Positions 1 to 5,789 of a stretch of 6,519 nucleotides of DNA are shown piece by piece (the stretch's first letter is position 1; each line of letters starts with the position of its first letter). The notes under the pieces were generated by a model that made no database searches, was not told the origin of the DNA, and saw nothing but the letters and a program-made list of their open reading frames with translations. The DNA comes from an uncultured Faecalibacterium sp. GTDB lineage: Bacteria > Bacillota > Clostridia > Oscillospirales > Ruminococcaceae. Position numbers and translations under genes: made by a program. The stretch covers positions 1 to 6,519 of the forward strand of contig CAKSWG010000057.1 of assembly GCA_934511465.1 (NCBI GenBank), given 5' to 3'.

Positions 1-1361
1 ATGGTGTCCGCATTGTCCTTGTAGATGGCTTTCAACTGGCTTCTCGCCTGCAAAACAAGGCAGGCAGAGATCTCACGGCTGCGGATGGTGGCCACCAACT
101 TTTCCAGATTGGGAATCTGCCCGATGTTGGCGCACTCGTCGATCAGGCATCGCACATGGATGGGCAGCTTGCCGCCGTACACATCGTCTGCCTTGTCACA
201 GAGCAGATTGAAAAGCTGGGTGTAAACCATGCTGATGAGGAAGTTAAAGGTTGAATCCGTATCCGACATGATGAGGAACAACGCCGTCTTCTTATCGCCC
301 AGCGTGTCCAGTTGCAGTTCATCGTACATGGTAAGGTCCCGCAACTCTTGGATGTCGAAGGGCGCAAGCCGGGCACCGCAGGAAATGAGGATGGATTTTG
401 CGGTCTTTCCGGCAGCCAGCTTGTAAAGTTTGTACTGCCGTCCGGCAAAGGAATTGGGCTTCTTTTTCGCCAGTTCTTCAAACAGCAGATCCACCGGGTT
501 CTGGTATTCCTCGTCATCCTCCAGCACCTGCATGGTGTTCAGCATTTCCAACAATGTTGCAAAATTCTGCTCCTCCACCGGGGCTTCATAATGCAGATAA
601 GCGATCAGGGCGGTCAAAAGCAGTCTTTCGGACTTTTCCCAGAAAGGGTCTCCGCCGGACCCTTCGCCCTTGGTGTTGGTCATCAGGGTCGTGACCAGTT
701 TCAGAATGTCCTTTTCGCTGTGGACATAGGCGAAGGGGTTGTAGTGCATCGACTTTTTGAAGTTGATGGTGTTCAGAATCCTGACCTTGTAGCCGTTCTT
801 CAACATCGCGTTGCCACATTCAAGCACGATAGTTCCTTTCGGGTCTGTTACCACATAGGAGCTGTGGCATTGTAAAAGGTTGGGCTTGAGCCAAAACCGG
901 GTCTTACCGCTGCCGGAGCCGCCCACCACCAGCACGTTTTTGTTCCGGGCATTTTTCGGGTCCGGCGGACGGTTGGACATCATCAGCCGTTCCGTTTTGG
1001 TCAGGATGATGTTGTCGGCAAATTTCGGAGCCATGAACGGCTCGATGTCCTTGGGCGTACCCCACCGGGCAGAGCCATACTCCATGCCGTGGCGGTACTT
1101 CTTGGCGTTTTTACCACGCAAATAAACTGCCAGCCGCAGCCCTGCGCCGCTGCACAAGCCCACCAGCAAATCCAGCGGATGCAGACTGGGCAGCGGGTTT
1201 GCAAACGCCACCGGGATGGTGCCCATCATGGACATGATCTTATCCCCCAGTTCCTTGCCCTCAGCAAGCCGCCACGCTTCACCGAAGTTCGTTGCTGCCA
1301 GTCCCAGCAAAATATAGGGCAGATACAGCGCCAGCAGCTTTGTCAGCTTTTTCGTGGTCAC
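1..1361 (-). CDS. virD4: VirD4/TraG-type conjugative coupling protein, 3' end outside window
   Basis: This is a type IV coupling protein, an inner-membrane hexameric ATPase that brings the relaxase-bound DNA strand to the type IV secretion channel. The frame is open for 453 codons and leaves the window before its stop; relatives are about 600 residues long. Two hydrophobic stretches near residues 6-24 and 62-81 fit the N-terminal membrane anchor. Walker A is GGSGSGKT at 147-154, with VTDPKG following at 171-176. Walker B is LIDECANIG, with D408 and E409, followed by the conserved TIRSRE and LQARSQL stretches. I chose the GTG at 1361-1359 because AGGAG lies 8 nt upstream and because it overlaps the pcfB stop as GTGA, suggesting coupled translation. 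It is the PcfC equivalent of the pCF10 pcfB-pcfC pair. The family call is firm. Confidence 0.95.
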   Translation of the reverse strand, partial: MTTKKLTKLLALYLPYILLGLAATNFGEAWRLAEGKELGDKIMSMMGTIPVAFANPLPSLHPLDLLVGLCSGAGLRLAVYLRGKNAKKYRHGMEYGSARWGTPKDIEPFMAPKFADNIILTKTERLMMSNRPPDPKNARNKNVLVVGGSGSGKTRFWLKPNLLQCHSSYVVTDPKGTIVLECGNAMLKNGYKVRILNTINFKKSMHYNPFAYVHSEKDILKLVTTLMTNTKGEGSGGDPFWEKSERLLLTALIAYLHYEAPVEEQNFATLLEMLNTMQVLEDDEEYQNPVDLLFEELAKKKPNSFAGRQYKLYKLAAGKTAKSILISCGARLAPFDIQELRDLTMYDELQLDTLGDKKTALFLIMSDTDSTFNFLISMVYTQLFNLLCDKADDVYGGKLPIHVRCLIDECANIGQIPNLEKLVATIRSREISACLVLQARSQLKAIYKDNADT

Positions 1362-1816
1362 AGCCCCCGCTCCTGTTCCTTGCGCCGGACTTTACCGGGG
1401 AGTTCTGCCGCCGCCTGCACCAGTTCCTGCAATCGTGCCAGCACTGAGGGGCGTTTGTCCTTGTTCAGCAGGGATGCCGAATACTCCTTGAACGCCGAGT
1501 TGAAGGCTTCTGCGTCCGGGGCTTTGAAAAAGACCAGATACCGGGGCGGCACTTCGGAGTTGTCCTTGCGGATGGCATAGTCGATGCCGTACTTTTTGGC
1601 ATAGCGTTCCAAACCACGGATGCCGGTCTTGCTGATCTCCACGCTGGACACGCCCCGGTTCTGCCGCAAAAGAGTGCGGACGCTTTGCTTGCCTTGGGAT
1701 GCTTTGGACTGGTACAGCCGAAACGCCGCCTTTACCGCCCGCAGGACGGTCCGGGCAGACAGCTTGGTGGTAGAAATCATAATGTTGAATGACTTCTGTT
1801 CGATTTCTTCCTGCAC
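1358..1816 (-). CDS. pcfB: PcfB family (DUF3801) conjugation protein
   Basis: This soluble protein of about 152 residues matches, as I recall the family, PcfB/DUF3801, encoded directly upstream of the coupling protein in Gram-positive conjugative elements. Recognisable pieces are the N-terminal QEEIEQKSFN, the TTKLSARTVLRAVKAA helix, and the central GVSSVEISKTGIRGLERYAKKYGID and RYLVFFKAPDAEAFNSAF segments. The C-terminus is basic. Its role is presumed to be as an accessory to the VirD4-type protein or the relaxosome; the biochemical role is not settled. Three in-frame starts lie together: GTG 1825, ATG 1822 and GTG 1816. A full AGGAGGTGAT anti-16S match at 1830-1821 covers the first two, so GTG 1816, 8 nt after AGGAGG, has the best spacing. 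An annotation pipeline may prefer ATG 1822. The stop overlaps the virD4 start. Confidence 0.85.
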   Translation of the reverse strand: MQEEIEQKSFNIMISTTKLSARTVLRAVKAAFRLYQSKASQGKQSVRTLLRQNRGVSSVEISKTGIRGLERYAKKYGIDYAIRKDNSEVPPRYLVFFKAPDAEAFNSAFKEYSASLLNKDKRPSVLARLQELVQAAAELPGKVRRKEQERGL

Positions 1817-1846
1817 TGCCATCACCTCCTGTGCAGTAGGGTGATT

Positions 1847-2278
1847 TTAGCGGTCATGCTCTGCCGGGGGCTTGGTGCGGGGCTTTTCTGCGGGAGGTTC
1901 ATCAGGCACCGGCAGCACCAGCAGACGGTTGCCCAGTTTCAGAAAGGCTTCCGGCTGATGGAAAAGCTGCTCGTACTTCTGCGCCAGTTCCGGGATCAGG
2001 GATGCAAAATCCTCCTCGCCCAGACCCACCACCAGAAAGTCTCCGGCAACGGCATCATACATTTCTCCGTTTTCATCCCGCAGGGCACGGTTCAAGGGCA
2101 GACCCATGAGCTTACCATCGTCATTGCAGATGATAGCCACCGGGTCTGCAAAGGGGTAAACAGCAGCAATCGTACCGCCCACCGCCTCCTGCAAGGCTTT
2201 CAGGTTGTTGTCAATCTCGACCTGCTGCGGATACTGTCCCGGTGCAATTTTCAGCACCGACAAGGTGTTTTCAGCCAT
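1847..2278 (-). CDS. DUF3846 domain protein of the ICE
   Basis: A 143-residue soluble protein resembling the DUF3846 family, which is common in Firmicutes ICEs and phages and has no known biochemical function. Family-like segments are the N-terminal LSVLKIAPGQYPQ, then LKALQEAVGGTIAAVYPF, then AIICNDDGKLMGLPLNRALRD, and AVAGDFLVVG at about residues 76-85. The C-terminus is proline- and charge-rich (PDEPPAEKPRTKPPAEHDR) and probably disordered. The start is well supported by AAGGAGG 6 nt upstream. The first 8 nt overlap the end of the small membrane peptide gene upstream, so the two are probably translated together. Its place in the tra leader region suggests an accessory or regulatory role in transfer, but this is inference. 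Confidence 0.8.
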   Translation of the reverse strand: MAENTLSVLKIAPGQYPQQVEIDNNLKALQEAVGGTIAAVYPFADPVAIICNDDGKLMGLPLNRALRDENGEMYDAVAGDFLVVGLGEEDFASLIPELAQKYEQLFHQPEAFLKLGNRLLVLPVPDEPPAEKPRTKPPAEHDR

Positions 2279-2402
2279 GCGAATCCTCCTTTCCGTTCAG
2301 TCCGATCTCACCGCTCCGTGCCGCCTGCATCAAAGCCGCCACGAAGAAACCGAAAATCGCACCGGCTTCAAAAAATGCGAATCCGATAAAAAAGTTCAGC
2401 AT
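2271..2402 (-). CDS. Small single-span membrane peptide, DUF3789-like
   Basis: A 43-residue ORF, shorter than usual gene-calling cut-offs. It begins MLNFFIGFAFFEAGAIFGFF and continues hydrophobic to about residue 24 (VAAL), followed by a short polar tail (MQAARSGEIG and on). That is one transmembrane helix with a likely cytoplasmic polar C-terminus. GAGG lies 6 nt before the ATG at 2402-2400. The SD overlaps the region of the stop of the preceding gene (2411-2413), and the last 8 nt overlap the DUF3846 start, so the ORF fills a gap that would otherwise be empty in a packed operon. Length, helix and position resemble the tiny DUF3789 proteins of such ICEs. I recall that family only loosely, so the name is tentative while the ORF itself is well supported. 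Confidence 0.7.
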   Translation of the reverse strand: MLNFFIGFAFFEAGAIFGFFVAALMQAARSGEIGLNGKEDSHG

Positions 2403-2410
2403 AGCACACC

Positions 2411-2833
2411 TCAGTCGATGCAGATGCAGGTCAGCTTCTGGTCGTCAGCCATCAGGGTGATGCTGTGGCTTGCCAGATACTTCTGGAACAGGTAGACCTC
2501 ATCGATAGTCAGCGAGATGACCTCGCCGTCCATGTTGGTGCGGACCAGAATCACCGGGCCGGTCAGGTAGTGCTTGCCGCCCATCTTCAGCACCTGCGCC
2601 GGGTTGTAGCAGAGCAGCAGCGAGGTGTTGGGAAGGTTCAGGCAGGCATCGTCCTCCTCAAAGCAGGGCAGGATGTCGGGAGCCTCGTCCAGCGTGATGA
2701 CGGTCAGCTCCATATCCGGGGCAATGGCTGCGAGGTAGACCTCGCCGCCCCGGTTTGCCGCCAGTGCAGCGCAGATACGCACATCAATGGTGATCTCCTC
2801 GGAGCGGATGGTACGGGTAGCGTTGTTTTTCAT
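2411..2833 (-). CDS. Unrecognised 140-residue ICE protein
   Basis: I do not recognise this family. The protein is soluble, acidic overall and without a signal peptide or membrane helix. It alternates predicted strands and short loops (EVYLAAIAPDMELTVITLDEAP, then TGPVILVRTNMDGEVISLTIDEV), ends in CICID and has four cysteines (residues 22, 57, 63 or nearby, and 74) plus the terminal pair, with no clear metal motif. The ATG at 2833 is preceded by AAGGAG about 9 nt upstream. It is the first gene after the terminator that follows parB, and the membrane peptide gene starts 9 nt after its stop. Position between the partition and transfer genes suggests an accessory ICE function, which remains unknown. 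Confidence 0.75.
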   Translation of the reverse strand: MKNNATRTIRSEEITIDVRICAALAANRGGEVYLAAIAPDMELTVITLDEAPDILPCFEEDDACLNLPNTSLLLCYNPAQVLKMGGKHYLTGPVILVRTNMDGEVISLTIDEVYLFQKYLASHSITLMADDQKLTCICID

Positions 2834-2852
2834 AGGCGTTTTCTCCTTTTGT

Positions 2853-2883
2853 TTGCAAAAGAAAAAGACCCCATCGGGTCTTT
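2853..2883 (-). terminator. Intrinsic terminator after parB
   Basis: On the minus strand an 8-bp perfect stem AAAGACCC/GGGTCTTT (2864-2871 with 2876-2883) closes a 4-nt loop and is followed by TTCTTTTG. It sits 12 nt after the parB stop and just before the SD of the next gene. It probably lowers read-through from the rep-par genes into the transfer leader genes, or separates them unless it is overridden. Confidence 0.8.
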
Positions 2884-2895
2884 CGTTACGGTAAG

Positions 2896-3828
2896 TCAGC
2901 GTTCATTCTGCCGCTGTTGTTTGCGTTGCCACTGTTCCAGCAGCTTGATGATGGTGTCCTCCATCTGTTTCGGGGTGTAGCTGCGCGGGAAATACTTCCG
3001 CAGGGTGTCGTTTTTGATGACCACCTTATCCAGCTCGTCCTTTTTCTCTTCTCCCATGACCGCAAAGGCAACGTCATACGAGAAGTGCCCTTCCTGCGCC
3101 AGCTTTTTAAGCCGCTGTGCTTGAGAAAGGGACGGCGCATTCTGGGTGTCTTGCATCGCTTCTAAAAAATCCCGCTGTTGGTTCGTGTCGAGATACGACA
3201 ATTCCACAGCAGGATTGAAGGAAATCTTTTTTTCGTCCACCATGTCCAGCAGTTCCGGGATAAGGCTGGTCAGGCGGATAAAACGCTGGATTTGCTTATA
3301 ACTTTCGCCTGTTCCTTCAGCAACAACCTCTGTACTGCGTTTCCCGAAATAATCTGGGACAACTTGTCCCACATTTTTTGGTCGTCCAACAGTTCGTTCG
3401 ATTGCTTCCAGCTTCATTTTGTAGGCGAAAGCCCTTTCACTGGGCAGGATGTTCTCACGCTGGAGATTACTGTCCACCATAAGCAGAACTGCGGCATCAT
3501 CATCCATATTGCGGACAATGACCGGCAGGGTTTTCAGTCTAGCAAGCTGTGCAGCGTGTTGGCGGCGATGGCCGGAAATGATTTCGTAGCCACCATCCGG
3601 GCGCGGACGAGCAATCAGCGGAGAAAGCACACCGTACTGCTCCACGCTTTCCACCGTGCGCTGCATGGACTCATCGTCCAAGACCTTAAAGGGGTGGTTT
3701 TTGAAGGGAAACAGCTCCCCGATGGGAATCTGCTGCACCTGTTCCCGCTGCTGCTCCTGCCGGGATTCCTCGGTGGAGAAAATGTCATCTGCCCCTTTCA
3801 GCGACACGTTTAAGCTGTTTTTCGGCAT
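2896..3828 (-). CDS. parB: ParB/Spo0J-type partition protein
   Basis: A 310-residue DNA-binding partition protein that should load on a parS-like site on the ICE and stimulate ParA. After a polar N-terminus, the ParB/Srx nuclease-like CTP-binding fold runs from about residue 33 (IPIGELFPFKNHPF) to 125. It includes ISGHRRQHAAQL with the GHRR motif at 86-89 and MVDSNLQREN at 117-126. LPSERAFAYKMKLEAI follows, with a helix-turn-helix region around 163-195 (STEVVAEGTGESYKQIQRFIRL). The C-terminus is basic and glutamine-rich. AAGGAGG lies 9 nt before the ATG at 3828, inside the parA end. The gene overlaps parA by 44 nt in another frame, an unusually long overlap that favours coupled synthesis. No canonical Spo0J parS palindrome was seen in the window. 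Confidence 0.93.
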   Translation of the reverse strand: MPKNSLNVSLKGADDIFSTEESRQEQQREQVQQIPIGELFPFKNHPFKVLDDESMQRTVESVEQYGVLSPLIARPRPDGGYEIISGHRRQHAAQLARLKTLPVIVRNMDDDAAVLLMVDSNLQRENILPSERAFAYKMKLEAIERTVGRPKNVGQVVPDYFGKRSTEVVAEGTGESYKQIQRFIRLTSLIPELLDMVDEKKISFNPAVELSYLDTNQQRDFLEAMQDTQNAPSLSQAQRLKKLAQEGHFSYDVAFAVMGEEKKDELDKVVIKNDTLRKYFPRSYTPKQMEDTIIKLLEQWQRKQQRQNER

Positions 3829-4618
3829 TCGCCATCACCTCCTTCGTCAGAGAGCGGTAGGCTTCGGCCACCTTGCCTTTGGGGTCATGCTGGAAAATGC
3901 TTTTGCCCACGGCACTGATCTCCGCAGCACGGACAGATCTAGGAATGGCCTGGTCGAACACCTTGATCTTGCTGCCGTAGGCACCCCGAATCAGGTTGTC
4001 GATCTGCTGCCCATAGTTGGTGCGGCTATCTGTCATAGTCAGCAGGATGCCCTCGATTTTCAGTTTCGGGTTGATCTGCCGCCGGATCTTCTGCACCGTC
4101 TGCAAAAGCTGTTCTAAGCCTTTTGCGGAAAGGTACTGCGCCTGCACAGGAATCAGGGCAGCATCTGCCGCCGCCAATGCGTTAATCGTCAACATCCCCA
4201 GCGAGGGCATACAGTCCAGCAGAATAAAATCGTACTCCCGTTTGGCACTGTCCAGCACCTGTTTGAACATCTTTTCCCGGTTCATGCAGTTGACAAGGGA
4301 CACTTCCAGCCCTGCCAGTTCAATGTTTGCCGGAATCAAGTCAACGCCCTCCGCATGGTGCAGGATGCCTTCACCGGGCGGAATGCTCTGGTCGTTCATG
4401 GCTTTTGCCATCAAGGTGGAAAGAGTAGTGGGCAGTTCATCGGGCTGCTGCCAGCCCATGCTGATGGTCAAGCTGCCCTGCGGGTCAGCGTCCACCAGCA
4501 GAACTTTCTTGCCCTCCATCGCCAGACCGATGCCCAGATTTTCACAGGTGGTGGTCTTGCCAGTGCCGCCCTTCTGGTTGACGATGGCAATCGTGGTTGC
4601 TTTCTTTGAAATTCTCAT
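3785..4618 (-). CDS. parA: ParA/Soj-type partition ATPase
   Basis: A 277-residue deviant-Walker ATPase that uses ATP-dependent binding to nucleoid DNA to position ParB-bound DNA, here the excised or replicating ICE. Visible motifs are the Walker A KGGTGKTT at residues 16-23, the A' motif VDADPQG at 42-48 and the Walker B FILLDCMPSLG at 131-141. Length is normal for a ParA without an N-terminal HTH, so it is unlikely to repress its own promoter by that route. I placed the start at ATG 4618-4616, which shares one base with the rep stop (TGATG), a termination-reinitiation arrangement. GGAGG is only 2 nt upstream of it. The preceding GTG (4621) is still closer, so re-initiation rather than classical SD spacing probably sets the start. 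Confidence 0.95.
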   Translation of the reverse strand: MRISKKATTIAIVNQKGGTGKTTTCENLGIGLAMEGKKVLLVDADPQGSLTISMGWQQPDELPTTLSTLMAKAMNDQSIPPGEGILHHAEGVDLIPANIELAGLEVSLVNCMNREKMFKQVLDSAKREYDFILLDCMPSLGMLTINALAAADAALIPVQAQYLSAKGLEQLLQTVQKIRRQINPKLKIEGILLTMTDSRTNYGQQIDNLIRGAYGSKIKVFDQAIPRSVRAAEISAVGKSIFQHDPKGKVAEAYRSLTKEVMANAEKQLKRVAERGR

Positions 4619-5487
4619 CACCTCCGATTCGCTAAGTCGTGGTTGGTTTGGTTCTGATAGAAAAGCTGCATCGTGGTGGGTGCATTGTATAGAGAAGCAA
4701 GCAGATATTGTTTCATATTACGGATTGGGCTGCTGTTCTCTGCAAGGCACTTCAGCACAAAACGGATATGGTCGGCGTTCAGCTTCATAAAGCGGCTGCG
4801 TACCACCTCGGCGGGCTTATCGTCCCCGGCAATGCGTAGCGTCTTGCGGTTGGTAGCGCAGGTGTCCACCAGCAAATCTACGATTTGGTAGAGGGTATCT
4901 TCATCATCCGGGTAAAGCCGGAGAAGAAGGTCTATTTCCAAAGAGTATGAAAAATATTCTTCGAGCAGTTCACGATTCTTCATCTTCTCCGATTCGTCGG
5001 AAAGGATAGGATTCGTATTATTCATCTCTGTTTTATTCTCTTTCTTCTTAATACCTCGTGATTTTACCGGGTCTTGACACGCGATTTTGAAGCCACAAGA
5101 ATCGTCATTATCACGATTCTTGACACTCTCCTTTGAAGATTCTGCCGAAAAGTTTTTCACATACACCAAACATGGCTTTCCTTGCCCTCGGCGTTTTCGT
5201 TCAATCAAACCAAATTCTTCAAGTTCCCGGAGCAGTCTGGTCGCTTTGTTGTCTGCGCAACGCAAAGTCCTCTTGACATCCTCAATCGTGAAGATGATGA
5301 ACACTCGACCTTTTTTGTCAAACCATTCATTTTTAACAGAAAGGCTCATACGGTCAAGCAGGATGCCGTACAGAGTTTTGGCATCGGTTGACAGATTTTG
5401 AAACCGCTGCTCCTGAAAAAGAGCCTTTGGAATGCGGAAGAACGAAAAAAGTTCTCCGGCCTGTCCGTAAAAGTAGTCAAGGGTCAT
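4618..5487 (-). CDS. repA: RepA_N-family replication initiator with C-terminal DUF6017-like domain
   Basis: A 289-residue initiator of the RepA_N family, which drives theta replication of Firmicutes plasmids and is shared by Tn1549-like ICEs. The N-terminal domain (residues 14-112) has FFRIPKALF, LSTDAKTLYGILLDRMSLS, a winged-helix segment FTIEDVKRTLRCADNKATRLLRELE, then GLIERKRRGQGKP and VYVKNF. Residues 115-172 are a polar, low-complexity linker. The C-terminal part (about 175-289) resembles DUF6017. The ATG at 5487-5485 lacks a good SD of its own but overlaps the stop of a short leader ORF as ATGA, so initiation is probably coupled to the leader. The stop overlaps the parA start. Rep would let the excised circle replicate and so aid retention and transfer. 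Confidence 0.92.
   Translation of the reverse strand: MTLDYFYGQAGELFSFFRIPKALFQEQRFQNLSTDAKTLYGILLDRMSLSVKNEWFDKKGRVFIIFTIEDVKRTLRCADNKATRLLRELEEFGLIERKRRGQGKPCLVYVKNFSAESSKESVKNRDNDDSCGFKIACQDPVKSRGIKKKENKTEMNNTNPILSDESEKMKNRELLEEYFSYSLEIDLLLRLYPDDEDTLYQIVDLLVDTCATNRKTLRIAGDDKPAEVVRSRFMKLNADHIRFVLKCLAENSSPIRNMKQYLLASLYNAPTTMQLFYQNQTNHDLANRR
4974..5143. repeat. GATTC repeat cluster and palindrome inside rep, candidate origin
   Basis: The rep linker carries GATTC at 4974, 4991, 5010, 5115 and 5138 and its inverse at 5099. A perfect 10-bp inverted repeat, CAAGAATCGT and ACGATTCTTG, lies at 5096-5105 and 5113-5122 with a 7-nt spacer. An 11-bp direct repeat TCACGATTCTT occurs at 4970 and 5111, and TCTTGACAC at 5072 and 5118. 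The stretch around 5026-5052 is AT- and pyrimidine-rich. The copies fall in different codon phases, so they are not a by-product of protein repeats. RepA_N plasmids are known to have their origin within the central part of rep, so this is a plausible oriV. This was read by eye and is unproven. Confidence 0.5.
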
Positions 5488-5531
5488 ACAATTCTGTCAA
5501 GGATGAAAAAACAACGATGGTTCATTGACAT
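5484..5531 (-). CDS. 15-residue rep leader peptide
   Basis: A short ORF, MSMNHRCFFILDRIV, with ATG at 5531-5529 and a strong AAGGAGG at 5549-5543, 11 nt upstream. Its TGA (5486-5484) overlaps the rep ATG (5487-5485) as ATGA. Rep has no comparable SD, so ribosomes ending on the leader most likely restart on rep. TGTCAA at 5539-5534 can pair with TTGACA at 5500-5495 on the same transcript, a possible fold that leader translation would open. Leader peptides coupled to rep translation are known, for instance Tap-RepA of IncFII plasmids. That this one works the same way is inference. A second ATG at 5525 is in frame. Confidence 0.6.
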   Translation of the reverse strand: MSMNHRCFFILDRIV

Positions 5532-5564
5532 GGTTGACAAATCCTCCTTATAGATAATTCGTGC

Positions 5565-5607
5565 AAACAAAAAGCGCAACTTCGATTGATGAAAATCGAA
5601 ATTGCGC
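5565..5607 (-). terminator. Hairpin terminator or attenuator ahead of the rep leader
   Basis: On the minus-strand transcript a 13-bp stem forms between 5607-5595 and 5586-5574, with an 8-nt loop, and is followed by TTTTTGTTT. One pair (5601 with 5580) is a U-G wobble on this strand but an A-C mismatch on the other, which favours the minus strand as the functional RNA. It lies 25 nt before the leader SD. It either blocks transcription entering the ICE from outside or, if the rep promoter lies to its right, attenuates rep. No convincing minus-strand promoter was seen to decide this. Confidence 0.75.
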
Positions 5608-5649
5608 GATGTAACTTAGCTGGGGGAGAAAGGTCATTTGTCGGGGTCG

Positions 5650-5671
5650 TTTGACCACAATTTGACCACAA
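5650..5671. repeat. Perfect 11-bp tandem repeat near the ICE end
   Basis: TTTGACCACAA occurs twice, head to tail and without spacer. It lies about 120-140 bp inside the tRNA-derived core. Tyrosine integrases with an N-terminal arm-binding domain use short direct repeats at this sort of distance from the core, so these may be arm-type sites. A repressor site for the adjacent promoter is the other possibility. Confidence 0.6.
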
Positions 5672-5686
5672 AAGGAATGAAACGTC

Positions 5687-5716
5687 TTGACATCCAATGA
5701 AACAGAATGGTATAAT
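5687..5716 (+). promoter_or_regulatory. Consensus sigma-70-type promoter facing the ICE end
   Basis: Both hexamers are perfect: TTGACA at 5687-5692 and TATAAT at 5711-5716, with an 18-bp spacer. Transcription should start near 5723-5725 and cross two hairpins and the tRNA 3' fragment before meeting the terminator at 5837-5887. No ORF follows within the ICE, so the product is either a short RNA or, in the circular form, a transcript entering the opposite ICE end. Confidence 0.75.
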
Positions 5717-5731
5717 GCATTTGAAATTTAA

Positions 5732-5789
5732 CGATACTGAGTCTAGGCAGTATCGGATTGTACATTGTGTTTTCGAGAGAAGCACAATG
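5732..5789 (+). other. Two hairpins between the outward promoter and the tRNA fragment
   Basis: A 7-bp stem CGATACT/AGTATCG (5732-5738 with 5749-5755) has a 10-nt loop. A second stem, CATTGTG/CACAATG (5763-5769 with 5783-5789), is extended by an inner TTC/GAA with a GAGA loop. The second stem ends in the anticodon-loop part of the tRNA fragment, so it may contribute integrase core-binding symmetry, or may simply fold in the transcript. This stretch and 5608-5686 contain no gene that I can see. Confidence 0.45.

Noticed and set aside
3178..3813. Long plus-strand ORF opposite parB
   Set aside because: It is a shadow of the parB coding frame, without a ribosome binding site or recognisable domain. 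The same applies to the long plus-strand ORFs at 312-875, 1841-2389, 2465-2980 and 4017-4790.
5495..5539. TTGACA hexamers near the rep leader as -35 boxes
   Set aside because: No TATAAT-like hexamer lies at 16-18 bp from any of them on either strand. They look more like paired RNA or protein-binding repeats.
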